Shown piece by piece: positions 22,886 to 30,890 of a stretch of 36,495 nucleotides of DNA; position 1 is the first letter of the stretch, and every line of letters begins with the position of its first letter. Position numbers and translations under genes: made by a program. The notes beneath the pieces are model-generated. The model was not told where the DNA came from. It was given only the letters and a program-made list of their open reading frames with translations, and made no database searches. The DNA comes from an uncultured Eubacteriales bacterium. GTDB lineage: Bacteria; Bacillota; Clostridia; Oscillospirales; Oscillospiraceae. The DNA lies in NCBI GenBank assembly GCA_900555735.1, contig USMI01000006.1, positions 1 through 36,495 of the forward strand, in the 5' to 3' direction.

Positions 22886-24100
22886 TTACAGCGCGGCTTC
22901 CAGATTCTGACGGATGGCGGCGATGAACTGGGCGGAGGTGACAGGATGGGCCTCAAAGCCCTCGTCCACCAGACCGGCCAGATCCTTGGTCATGGTGCCC
23001 TGATTCAGCGTGGCGAAGCAGGCGGCTTCCAGCTTGTCGGCAAAGGCGGCCAGATCGGCAAGACCGTCCAGCTGGCCGCGCTTGCGTAATGCGCCCGTCC
23101 ACGCGAAGATGGTGGCCATGGGGTTGGTGGAGGTCTCTTCGCCCTTCAGGTGCTTGTAGTAGTGGCGGGTCACGGTGCCGTGGGCGGCCTCATACTCCGT
23201 CACGCCGTCGGGAGACACCAGCACAGAAGTCATCATGGCAAGAGAACCAAAGGCGGTGGAGATCATGTCGCTCATCACGTCGCCGTCGTAGTTCTTCAGT
23301 GCCCAGATGAAGCCGCCCCTGGAGCGGATCACGCGGGCCACGGCGTCATCGATGAGGGTGTAGAAGTAGGTAATGCCCAGCTCGGCGAACTTCTCCTTGT
23401 AGTTGTTCTCATATTCTTCATCAAAGATGCGCTTGAACTCGCCGTCGTACACCTTGGAGATGGTGTCCTTGGTGGAGAACCACAGATCCTGCTTGTTGGC
23501 CATGGCGTACTGGAAGCAGCTCTTGGCAAAGGCGCGGATGCTCTTCTCTGTGTTGTGCTGGCCCTGCCACACGGCGGGTCCCTTTACGGTCTGGACGGTC
23601 AGGGTCTTTTCCGCGCCGCTCTCGCCCTTGAAGGTCAGCGTGGCGGTGCCGGGTTCGTCGGTGACCATGTCCACAGCCTTATACATGTCGCCGTAGGCGT
23701 GGCGGGCCACGGTGATGGGCTTCTCCCAGTTTTTCACCACCGGGTGGATGAAGGGCACCACGATGGGAGCGCGGAAGGCGGTACCGTCCAGATAGGCGCG
23801 GATGGTACCGTTGGGGCTCTTCCACATCTCCGTCAACTGGGGATATTCCTCCATGCGCTGCTTGTTGGGGGTGATGGTGGCGCACTTGACGGCCACGCCC
23901 AGACGCTGGGTGGCCTTGGCGGCGTCGATGGTCACCTGATCCTTGGTCTCGTTGCGGTGCAGCAGGCCCAGATCGTAATACTCTGTTTTCAGATCCACGA
24001 AGGGCAGAATCAGCTGCTCCTTTATCATCTGCCACAGCACGCGGGTCATTTCGTCGCCGTCCATCTCCACCAGCGGCGTTGTCATTTTGATCTTATCCAT
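22886..24100 (-). CDS. icd: NADP-type isocitrate dehydrogenase (type II, homodimeric)
   Basis: The 404-residue product begins MDKIKMTTPLVEMDGDEMTR followed by VLWQMIKEQLILPFVDL, the start of the eukaryote-like type II IDHs. It carries KSPNGTIRAYLDGTAFRAPI (isocitrate-binding Ser-Asn and Arg residues), KPITVARHAYGDMYKAVD, DAVARVIRSRGGFIWALKNY and DVMSDMISTAFGSLAMMTSV (metal-binding Asp). EAAHGTVTRHY is the coenzyme loop typical of NADP enzymes. It interconverts isocitrate and 2-oxoglutarate plus CO2. ATG 24100 has AAAGGA 7 bases upstream; an earlier in-frame ATG at 24115 has none. It sits between acn and citD. Confidence 0.95.
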   Translation of the reverse strand: MDKIKMTTPLVEMDGDEMTRVLWQMIKEQLILPFVDLKTEYYDLGLLHRNETKDQVTIDAAKATQRLGVAVKCATITPNKQRMEEYPQLTEMWKSPNGTIRAYLDGTAFRAPIVVPFIHPVVKNWEKPITVARHAYGDMYKAVDMVTDEPGTATLTFKGESGAEKTLTVQTVKGPAVWQGQHNTEKSIRAFAKSCFQYAMANKQDLWFSTKDTISKVYDGEFKRIFDEEYENNYKEKFAELGITYFYTLIDDAVARVIRSRGGFIWALKNYDGDVMSDMISTAFGSLAMMTSVLVSPDGVTEYEAAHGTVTRHYYKHLKGEETSTNPMATIFAWTGALRKRGQLDGLADLAAFADKLEAACFATLNQGTMTKDLAGLVDEGFEAHPVTSAQFIAAIRQNLEAAL

Positions 24101-24138
24101 AGCGCGTCCTTTCATATATGTATTATTGGAAGTGTGAT

Positions 24139-24234
24139 GTCATTGCGAGGAGCGAAGCGACGTGGCGATCCGTCCTTTTGCACATGAGTGAGGTAGAGAT
24201 CCCACGCCGGTGTGAGCATCGGCTCGGAATGACA
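24139..24234. repeat. Dispersed palindromic repeat, family B, copy 2
   Basis: GTCATTGCGAGGAGCGAAGC at the left and GGCTCGGAATGAC at the right are the inverted ends. The interior GTGGCGATCC and GAGATCCCACGCC are also complementary. It fills most of the 149-bp acn-icd gap and may form a stem-loop within the operon mRNA that sets relative expression. Confidence 0.75.
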
Positions 24235-24249
24235 AAGCAGCTGCCGGGT

Positions 24250-26487
24250 TTACCCCCGCTTTGCGTAATAGTTCATCAGGCAGCCGTCCAGCAGGATCTC
24301 CTTTTCATCCGCCGTCAGGCCGCGGACGTGGAGCAGCAGATCGTGAACGGTGCCGTTGGTACAGATAACCTTGGCCGGAATGTCTTCCGCGCCGCTCTCA
24401 ATGGCCTGCCGGATACCGGAAACAAACACGCAGTCGCCGGGCTCGTAGTCAAAGGCGGCGTCCTTGTCCAGCGTGAAGGGCAGGATGCCCCAGTTGATGC
24501 AGTTGCTGCGATAGCGCTTGGTGGCAAATTCGTAGCAGATGTTGGCGAAGCCGCCCAGCACCTTCTGGCAGGAGGCCGCCTGCTCACGGGCGGAGCCGTC
24601 GCCGGGCTTGTTGGCGAATACGCAGGAGCCAAACTGGGTGTTGGCGGCCAGCGCCTTGGCGTCGCCCACCTTGCCCAGTACCTCCAGAATGTGAGCGGGA
24701 ATGTTGCCGGCGCGGCGCTGTGCCTCCTGTGCCGCCACCTCTTTGGCATGGGGCACATACTCCGGTACCCGGCGGCTGAGGGTGAACTCCGCCAGACGCA
24801 GGGGGTTGGAACGGTAGGAGGAGGTCTCGCCGGAGGGGATCAGCTCGTCGGTGGTGGTGACGGGATCGTGGATCACCGCCGCCAGCTCCACCAGCAGATT
24901 CTCGGTGAGATCGTACATCCTGGGCCAGTCGGTGATGTTGGGACCCATCACCAGCTCCACGCTGGGATCGGCCTTGCCGAAGCCGTAGTACAGGCGGTTG
25001 TCATACACGGACTTGTCGAAGTGATATTCCCGGCGCACCGGCTCATAATCTACATCGGTGGCGGCGGTGATGCGTCCGCCGTTGGCGGCGGTGGCGGCGA
25101 TGGAACGGGAGTCCATCAGGCAAACGGCGGCAAACTGGCCCTCGCCGGGCTTGGAGCCTTCCCGGTTGGGGAAGTTGCGGGTGGTGTGCCGCAGGCTCAG
25201 GCCGTTGTTGGCAGGCACGTCGCCCGCGCCGAAGCAGGGACCGCAGAAGCTGGGCTTGATGACCGCGCCGGTTTGCAGCAGGTCGGCGGTGACGCCGTCA
25301 CGGGTCAGCTCCAGAGAGACCGGCACGGAGGTGGGGTACAAGTCGAAGGTGAAGGCGCCGTTGCCGGTGCTGCCGCCCCGGATGATGTCCGCCGCCTCGG
25401 TGATGTTGTCAAAGAGTCCGCCTGCGCAGCCTGCGATCACGCCCTGATCGGCCCATACGCCGCCGTCGTGGATCTTATCGGTGAGGTGGGGATGGGCCTT
25501 GGGGAAGCGCTTGGCGGCGTCGGCCTCCACCTTGGCCAGCAGCTCCTCGGCGTTCTCCAGAAATTCATGGATGGTCCATGCGTTGGAGGGGTGGAAGGGC
25601 AGGGCGATCATGGACTCCACCTTGCTCAGGTCAATGGAGATCATCCGGTCATAGTAGGCGGTGTCCGCCGGGTGCAGCGGCGCGTAATCCCAGGCGCGCT
25701 GATGGGCGGCGTAGAAGCCCTTGGTTTCCTCATCCGTCTCCCAGATGGAGGAAAGGCAGGTGGTTTCCGTGGTCATCACGTCGATGCCGTTGCGGAAGTC
25801 GATGGGCAGCTCCTTGATGCCGGGGCCGACGAATTCCAGCACCTTATTGTTGACGAAGCCGCTCTCGAAGGTGGCCTTCACCAGCGCGATGGCCACGTCG
25901 TGGGGGCCGATACCCCGGCGGGGCTTGCCGGTGAGGTACACCATGACTACCTCCGGCATGGGAGCGTCCCATGTATTTTTCAGCAGCTGCTTGGCCAGCT
26001 CCGGGCCGCCCTCGCCCACGGCCATGGTGCCCAGCGCGCCGTAACGGGTGTGGGAGTCGGAGCCAAGGATCATGGCGCCGCACTTTGCCATCTGCTCGCG
26101 GGCGTAGGAGTGGATGACGCTCTGGTTGGCGGGAACGTAGATGCCGCCGTACTTCTTAGCGGCGGACAGGCCGAACACATGGTCATCCTCGTTGATGGTG
26201 CCGCCCACGGCGCATAGGCTGTTGTGGCAGTTGGTCAGGGCGTAGGGGATGGGGAACTCCTTCATGCCGCTGGCCCGGGCCTGCTGGATGATGCCCACAT
26301 AGGTGATGTCGTGGGACACCATAGCGTCAAACCGGATCTTGAGCTTCTCGGGATCACCGGATACGTTGTGGGCCTGCAGGATACGCCATGCCATGGTGCC
26401 TTGACGTGCCTCTGCCTGAGGGACAGACGCGCTTTCACAGGGGACACCGTTTACCAGATACATGCCGTGGTTCGTCAGTTGGATCAT
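24250..26487 (-). CDS. Aconitase-family hydratase, probable aconitate hydratase
   Basis: The 745-residue protein has the aconitase fold. The active-site loop MILGSDSHTRYGALGTMAVG lies near residue 146. Cluster cysteines are in GVIAGCAGGLFDN and SFCGPCFGAGDVPANNG, and the C-terminal swivel domain has YRSNCINWGILPF. It would isomerise citrate and isocitrate through a [4Fe-4S] cluster. The sequence differs from the classical AcnA/AcnB pattern and belongs to a clostridial branch often annotated only as hydratase, but its place directly upstream of icd and the cit genes supports citrate as substrate. AAGGAGG lies 8 bases before ATG 26487. Confidence 0.88.
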   Translation of the reverse strand: MIQLTNHGMYLVNGVPCESASVPQAEARQGTMAWRILQAHNVSGDPEKLKIRFDAMVSHDITYVGIIQQARASGMKEFPIPYALTNCHNSLCAVGGTINEDDHVFGLSAAKKYGGIYVPANQSVIHSYAREQMAKCGAMILGSDSHTRYGALGTMAVGEGGPELAKQLLKNTWDAPMPEVVMVYLTGKPRRGIGPHDVAIALVKATFESGFVNNKVLEFVGPGIKELPIDFRNGIDVMTTETTCLSSIWETDEETKGFYAAHQRAWDYAPLHPADTAYYDRMISIDLSKVESMIALPFHPSNAWTIHEFLENAEELLAKVEADAAKRFPKAHPHLTDKIHDGGVWADQGVIAGCAGGLFDNITEAADIIRGGSTGNGAFTFDLYPTSVPVSLELTRDGVTADLLQTGAVIKPSFCGPCFGAGDVPANNGLSLRHTTRNFPNREGSKPGEGQFAAVCLMDSRSIAATAANGGRITAATDVDYEPVRREYHFDKSVYDNRLYYGFGKADPSVELVMGPNITDWPRMYDLTENLLVELAAVIHDPVTTTDELIPSGETSSYRSNPLRLAEFTLSRRVPEYVPHAKEVAAQEAQRRAGNIPAHILEVLGKVGDAKALAANTQFGSCVFANKPGDGSAREQAASCQKVLGGFANICYEFATKRYRSNCINWGILPFTLDKDAAFDYEPGDCVFVSGIRQAIESGAEDIPAKVICTNGTVHDLLLHVRGLTADEKEILLDGCLMNYYAKRG

Positions 26488-26535
26488 GCTGAATAACCTC
26501 CTTGGGTTGGATTCTTACACATATTTACTGTCCCT

Positions 26536-26565
26536 ATTGTAAACGCAGCGGCGGGCAGTTGTAAA
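26536..26565 (-). promoter_or_regulatory. Promoter of the acn-icd-cit operon with a direct repeat and partial cre-like site
   Basis: On the minus strand TTTACA (26560-26565), an 18-base spacer and TACAAT (26536-26541) lie 49 bases before acn. On the plus strand TTGTAAAC occurs twice, at 26538 and 26560 (period 22 bases), covering the -10 and -35. The first copy extends to TTGTAAACGCA, the left half of a CcpA cre consensus, but the right half does not match. The rest of the divergent gap, 26566-26868, shows no gene or clear motif. Confidence 0.55.
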
Positions 26566-26868
26566 CTGGTTTTTGCCCAAAATCAGGGCGGAAAACACAT
26601 TTCTCCCTTTTGACGGATTTGCTGCGAAAACGCACGGAAATATGCATGACCGTGCAGGAATGCTGTCGTTTCTGAGGAGAGAACAGGGAGACTGACGGGG
26701 CGGCAAGGAGGAAAATGCAGTGCGCGCTCCGGTGGGGCTGCAAGTGCTTTCCGGCAAAATGCACAAAAAGCGGGAGCGGGCGGCAAAACGGATGGAAGGC
26801 GGCGCTTTTGTAAAAATACCGAAATATGGCAGATAAGTTTCCTTTAAGTAAAATATTGCCAAATATTG

Positions 26869-26897
26869 TTGACGAACAGGAGATTTTGTGCCATACT
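26869..26897 (+). promoter_or_regulatory. Promoter of the hydrogenase operon
   Basis: TTGACG (26869-26874), a 17-base spacer and CATACT (26892-26897) lie about 70 bases before the chosen start of the GltD-like gene, in an AT-rich stretch. Its predicted start excludes an upstream ATG at 26866 as the initiation codon. Confidence 0.6.
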
Positions 26898-26964
26898 ATC
26901 TGATAATATACCGCCCTATATCCATTTTTCAAAGGGGCGTCAGCAAGTGAAAGGAGTGACCACC

Positions 26965-28797
26965 TTGAGCAGACTTGACATCAAAACCCCCAGCAAAGCG
27001 CAGACTGTGGTGGATAACCTCTACCGTGACGTAGAGCGCCGCATCGCGGCGTCGCCTCCCGGTCTGTGTCCGGTGGATATGTCGCTGACCTTTTTGCAGC
27101 TGTGCCATGCCCAGACCTGCGGTAAGTGCGTGCCTTGCCGTATCGGGCTGGGGCAGCTGACCAAGCTGATCGAGCTGGTGCTGGACGGCGAGGCGGACAT
27201 GTCCACGCTGGCCATCATCGAAAAGACGGCCCGCAGCATCGTCAACACCGCCGACTGTGCCATCGGCCGTGACGCCGCCCGGCTGGTAGTAGACGGTCTG
27301 GAGGGCTTCCGGGACGACTATATCGAGCATATCGAGCATCACCGATGTCTGGCAAGCCTTGCCCTGCCGGTGCCCTGCGTGGCCCTGTGTCCGGCGGGTG
27401 TGGACGTGCCCGGCTATATGGCGCTGGTAGGCGAGGGCCGCTGCGCCGACGCGGTGCGGCTGATCCGCAAGGATAACCCCATGCCCACCGCCTGCGCCTA
27501 CATCTGCGAGCATCCCTGCGAGGCCCGGTGCCGCCGCAACATGATCGACGCGCCCCTGAACATCCGGGGGCTGAAGCGCTACGCCGTGGATCACGCGGGT
27601 GACGTGCCCCAGCCGGAATGCGCGCCCGCCACGGGAAAGACCGTGGCCGTCATCGGCGACTCCACCGGCCTGAGCTGCGCCTACTATCTGGCGCTGATGG
27701 GCCACAAGGTGGTCATTTTCGAGGAGCGCAAGCAGCTGGGCGGTATGCTGCGCTATGGCATCCCTAATTACCGCTTCCCCCGGGAAAAGCTGGACGCGGA
27801 GATCAACTCCATCCTGTCTCTGGGCATCGAGGCACACACCGACGTGACCGTGGGCAAGGATATCACCTTTGAGCAATTGCAGCAGGAGTATGACTGCCTG
27901 TATATCGCCATCGGCGCCCATCAGGGCAAGGGCGCGGGCATCCCAGGTGAGCACAGCAAGAACGTCATGTCCGCCGTGGAGATGCTGCGTGGCATCGGTG
28001 ACGGCGACATGCCGGACTTTACCGGCAAGCATGTGGTGGTCATCGGCGGCGGCAACGTGGCCATGGACGTGACCCGCAGCTCCATCCGCCTTGGCGCGGA
28101 CAAGGTGTCCTGCGTCTATCGCCGCCGCATCGAGGATATGACGGCGCTGCCGGACGAGGTCACCGGCGCCATGGCCGAGGGCGCGGAAATGCTGACACTC
28201 ATGGCGCCCGTCCGTATCGAGGCCAACGAGAATGACGAGTCCGTGGCCCTGTGGGTACAGCCTCAGATCCCCGGCGAGACCGACAAGTCCGGCCGTCCCC
28301 GGCCGGAGAAGGCCGACCTGCCGGAGCTGCGCATCGAGGCGGACATCATCGTGGTGGCCATCGGACAGGGCATCGAGATCGCCGGGTTCGAGCAGTCCGG
28401 CGTACCCATCAAGCGGGGCACCTTTGTGGCGGCCAGCTCCAGTCAGGTGGGCAACATGAACAATGTGTTTGCCGGAGGCGACTGTGTGACCGGCCCTGCC
28501 ACGGCCATTCGCGCCATCGCTGCCGGTAAGGTGGCGGCAGCCAATATCGATGAGCATCTGGGCTTCCACCATGATATTACCGTGGAGCTCGACATCCCGG
28601 CGCCCAAGCTGAACAACTCGCCTCCCCACGGACGCATCAACACCACCGAGCGGGAGGCCGCAGAACGGAAGAACGACTTTGAGGATATCGAATGTGGCCT
28701 GACCTGCGAAGGCGCCTGCACCGAAGCAGCACGCTGCCTGCGCTGCGACCACTACGGTTACGGGATTTTCAGAGGAGGTCGAAACAGCAAATGGTAA
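26965..28797 (+). CDS. GltD/NfnB-like NAD(P)H flavoprotein with an N-terminal NuoF-type Fe-S segment; hydrogenase partner
   Basis: From TTG 26965 (AAAGGAG 8 bases upstream) the protein has 610 residues. Residues 40-105 hold TCGKCVPCRIG plus TADCAIG (C52, C55, C58, C98), the [4Fe-4S] motif of NuoF/HydB subunits. The GltD-type Fe-S segment follows (CPAGVDVPGY at 142; CEHPCEARC at 181-189). An FAD domain (VAVIGDSTGLSCAYYLALMG) and a NAD(P) domain (VVVIGGGNVAMDVTRSSIRL, with VYRRR at 384-388 suiting NADPH) come next. A second Cys-rich stretch, CGLTCEGACTEAARCLRCDH, ends it. It should pass electrons between NAD(P)H and the overlapping hydrogenase gene. The first Rossmann motif is atypical. GTG 26947 is an alternative start. 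Confidence 0.9.
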   Translation: MSRLDIKTPSKAQTVVDNLYRDVERRIAASPPGLCPVDMSLTFLQLCHAQTCGKCVPCRIGLGQLTKLIELVLDGEADMSTLAIIEKTARSIVNTADCAIGRDAARLVVDGLEGFRDDYIEHIEHHRCLASLALPVPCVALCPAGVDVPGYMALVGEGRCADAVRLIRKDNPMPTACAYICEHPCEARCRRNMIDAPLNIRGLKRYAVDHAGDVPQPECAPATGKTVAVIGDSTGLSCAYYLALMGHKVVIFEERKQLGGMLRYGIPNYRFPREKLDAEINSILSLGIEAHTDVTVGKDITFEQLQQEYDCLYIAIGAHQGKGAGIPGEHSKNVMSAVEMLRGIGDGDMPDFTGKHVVVIGGGNVAMDVTRSSIRLGADKVSCVYRRRIEDMTALPDEVTGAMAEGAEMLTLMAPVRIEANENDESVALWVQPQIPGETDKSGRPRPEKADLPELRIEADIIVVAIGQGIEIAGFEQSGVPIKRGTFVAASSSQVGNMNNVFAGGDCVTGPATAIRAIAAGKVAAANIDEHLGFHHDITVELDIPAPKLNNSPPHGRINTTEREAAERKNDFEDIECGLTCEGACTEAARCLRCDHYGYGIFRGGRNSKW

Positions 28798-30527
28798 CTT
28801 TGACGATCGACAAGAAAGTGATCTCCGTGCCGGAGGGCACGACCATTCTGGAGGCCGCCAGGAGCGCCAATATCAGCATCCCCACCCTGTGCTATCTCAA
28901 GGATGTCAACGAGATCGCCGCCTGCCGCATCTGTATGGTGGAGGTGGAGGGGCACGCGCGGCTGGTGCCCTCCTGCGACAACGCCGTGGTGGAGGGCATG
29001 GTGGTGCACACCAACTCGCCCCGAGTCCGTGAGGCACGGCGCGTGAACCTGCGGCTGATCCTCAGCCAGCATGAGATCTGCTGCACCAAGTGTACCCGCA
29101 GCGGCAGCTGCAAGCTCCAGACACTGTGCAACGACTATAACCTGCTGGGTGACCACTACATCAAGGACCTGAAAAACATCCCCACCGATTTCTCCAACCC
29201 TGTGGTGCGCATCGAAAACCGCTGCATCCGCTGCATGCGGTGCATTCAGGTGTGCGAGAAGATCCAGACCATGAACATCTGGGATGTGGTGGGCACCGGT
29301 ACCCGCACCACCGTGGGCGTGGGCCGCTTCCACACGCTGGGCGAATCCGACTGCACCTTCTGCGGCCAGTGCATCACCCACTGTCCCGTGGGCGCTTTGC
29401 AGGAGCACGATGACACCGGCAAGGTGTGGGACGCGCTGGCGGATCCCAACAGGATCACCGTGGTGCAGATCGCGCCCGCCGTCCGGGCCGCGTGGGCGGA
29501 GTACTATCACCTTGACCCCAAGTTCGCCACTGCCAAGCGGATGGTGACGGCATTGAAGAAGATCGGCTTCGACTACGTGTTCGACACCAACTTTACCGCC
29601 GACCTGACCATCATGGAGGAGGGCACGGAGTTTTTGCAGCGGTTCACCCACCGCGACCAGTACAAGTGGCCCATGTTCACCTCCTGCTGTCCCGGCTGGG
29701 TGCGGTTCGTGAAGGGCCAGTTCCCGGAATACACCACCAATCTGTCCACCGCCAAGTCCCCTCAGGCCATGTTCGGTGCGGTGGCCAAGAGCTACTTTGC
29801 CGAAAAGCTGGGGGTGGATCCCCATAACATCTATGTGGTGTCCATCATGCCCTGCACCGCCAAGAAGGCGGAGCGGGCCATCCCCAACCTGAACAGTGCC
29901 TGCGGCGATCCGGACGTGGACGTGGTGCTGACCACCCGCGAGTTCGTCCGCATGCTGCGGGGCGAGCAGATCAATCCCGCCGTCATGGAGGAGACGGAGT
30001 TCGATAGCCCCTTGGGCACCGGTACCGGCGCGGCGGTGATTTTCGGCGCCACCGGCGGCGTCATGGACGCGGCGCTGCGCAGCGCCTACTTCATGGTCAC
30101 CGGCCATAACCCCGATCCTGATGCCTTTTCGGCGGTGCGGGGCATGGACGGCTGGAAGGAGGCTGCCTTCGAGATCCCCGGCGCGGGCCGTGTCCGCGTG
30201 GCGGTGGTCAGCGGTCTGGGCAATACCCGGAAGCTGATGAACGCCCTGAAGGACGGCAAGGCCAGCTACGACTTCGTGGAGGTCATGGCCTGCCCCGGCG
30301 GCTGTGTGGGCGGCGGCGGACAGCCCATCCGGGACAGTGTGGAGCTGGCCCAGCCCCGCGGCGATATCCTGTGGAGCATTGATAAGAATGCGCCTGTCCG
30401 GTTCTCCCACGAGAATCCAGAGGTGCGGGCCATCTATAACCAGTATTTCCACAAGCCTCTCAGCCATCGTTCCCACGAGCTGCTGCACACCGACCTGACG
30501 GCGTGGAAAATGCCCACGGAGGAGTAA
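28791..30527 (+). CDS. [FeFe] hydrogenase, M3-type, glutamate synthase-like-partner class
   Basis: The 578-residue protein has, in order, a [2Fe-2S] domain (C34, C45, C48, C62), a His-Cys [4Fe-4S] site (H94, C98, C101, C107) and two ferredoxin [4Fe-4S] sites (CIRCMRCIQVC from 145; CTFCGQCITHC from 188). The H-cluster domain follows with all three signatures: FTSCCPGWVRF (L1, 296 onward), MPCTAKKAER (L2, 353 onward) and MACPGGCVGGGGQP (L3). It interconverts protons and H2 in the cytoplasm. ATG 28791 overlaps the GltD-like stop by 7 bases after an AGGAGG site. No HydB/HydC (NuoF/NuoE) genes follow, so it is not a standard HydABC bifurcating enzyme. The partner points to the group A2 class of hydrogenases. 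Confidence 0.96.
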   Translation: MVTLTIDKKVISVPEGTTILEAARSANISIPTLCYLKDVNEIAACRICMVEVEGHARLVPSCDNAVVEGMVVHTNSPRVREARRVNLRLILSQHEICCTKCTRSGSCKLQTLCNDYNLLGDHYIKDLKNIPTDFSNPVVRIENRCIRCMRCIQVCEKIQTMNIWDVVGTGTRTTVGVGRFHTLGESDCTFCGQCITHCPVGALQEHDDTGKVWDALADPNRITVVQIAPAVRAAWAEYYHLDPKFATAKRMVTALKKIGFDYVFDTNFTADLTIMEEGTEFLQRFTHRDQYKWPMFTSCCPGWVRFVKGQFPEYTTNLSTAKSPQAMFGAVAKSYFAEKLGVDPHNIYVVSIMPCTAKKAERAIPNLNSACGDPDVDVVLTTREFVRMLRGEQINPAVMEETEFDSPLGTGTGAAVIFGATGGVMDAALRSAYFMVTGHNPDPDAFSAVRGMDGWKEAAFEIPGAGRVRVAVVSGLGNTRKLMNALKDGKASYDFVEVMACPGGCVGGGGQPIRDSVELAQPRGDILWSIDKNAPVRFSHENPEVRAIYNQYFHKPLSHRSHELLHTDLTAWKMPTEE

Positions 30528-30549
30528 GACAATTTTCGGAGGTGCGGGT

Positions 30550-30888
30550 ATGAGGAAGATACTGCTTCTGCTGGCGACGGCGACCCTGTGTATACTGCTG
30601 CTGACAGGCTGCGGCAGTACGGAATGGACCATGTCAGACATCCAACTCTCGGCTCAGGACGCTGCGGCGGTGGACCGGTGTCTGAAGTCCAAGGACTGGC
30701 AGGACGGCCTGACGGACTGCATCTCGGTGCGCCTCACCGACGGCAGCGGCAGGCGCGTTGACTACTGCGCCGACTGCGGCATCTTCAACGATTTGGGGGC
30801 CGGACGGCACCTGAAACTCAGCGACAGTGCCCGTGAGGACATGAACACCCGGCTGGGACAATATGTTGACCTTTGGGACAGAGGATAA
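30550..30888 (+). CDS. Small predicted lipoprotein, unknown function
   Basis: The 112-residue product has a lipoprotein signal peptide, MRKILLLLATATLCILLLTG followed by C21 (lipobox LLTGC). A mature domain of about 90 residues follows with a CADCG pair and no recognised fold. GGAGG lies 7 bases before the start, and the gene begins 22 bases after the hydrogenase stop, before any terminator, so it is probably on the hydrogenase transcript. I do not recognise the family. Its presence outside the membrane beside a cytoplasmic hydrogenase may be chance. Confidence 0.75.
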   Translation: MRKILLLLATATLCILLLTGCGSTEWTMSDIQLSAQDAAAVDRCLKSKDWQDGLTDCISVRLTDGSGRRVDYCADCGIFNDLGAGRHLKLSDSAREDMNTRLGQYVDLWDRG

Positions 30889-30890
30889 CA

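Noticed and set aside
24118..26217. A 699-codon rightward open frame opposite the aconitase gene
   Set aside because: Composition (Gly, Val, His, Ala runs) is that of an antisense shadow, and the aconitase motifs on the other strand are unequivocal.
26515..26932. Overlapping leftward frames in the acn-hydrogenase divergent gap
   Set aside because: They are rich in Cys, Phe, Arg and Ser, lack a binding site and run through the hydrogenase promoter.
26866..26964. Earlier ATG (26866) as start of the GltD-like protein
   Set aside because: It lies just upstream of and within the predicted promoter and has no ribosome binding site. TTG 26965 has AAAGGAG at good spacing; GTG 26947 is kept as an alternative.
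26965..28797. Glutamate synthase small subunit (GltD) as the function
   Set aside because: No gltB large-subunit gene is present; the NuoF-type Fe-S segment and the overlap with the hydrogenase gene point to a hydrogenase partner.
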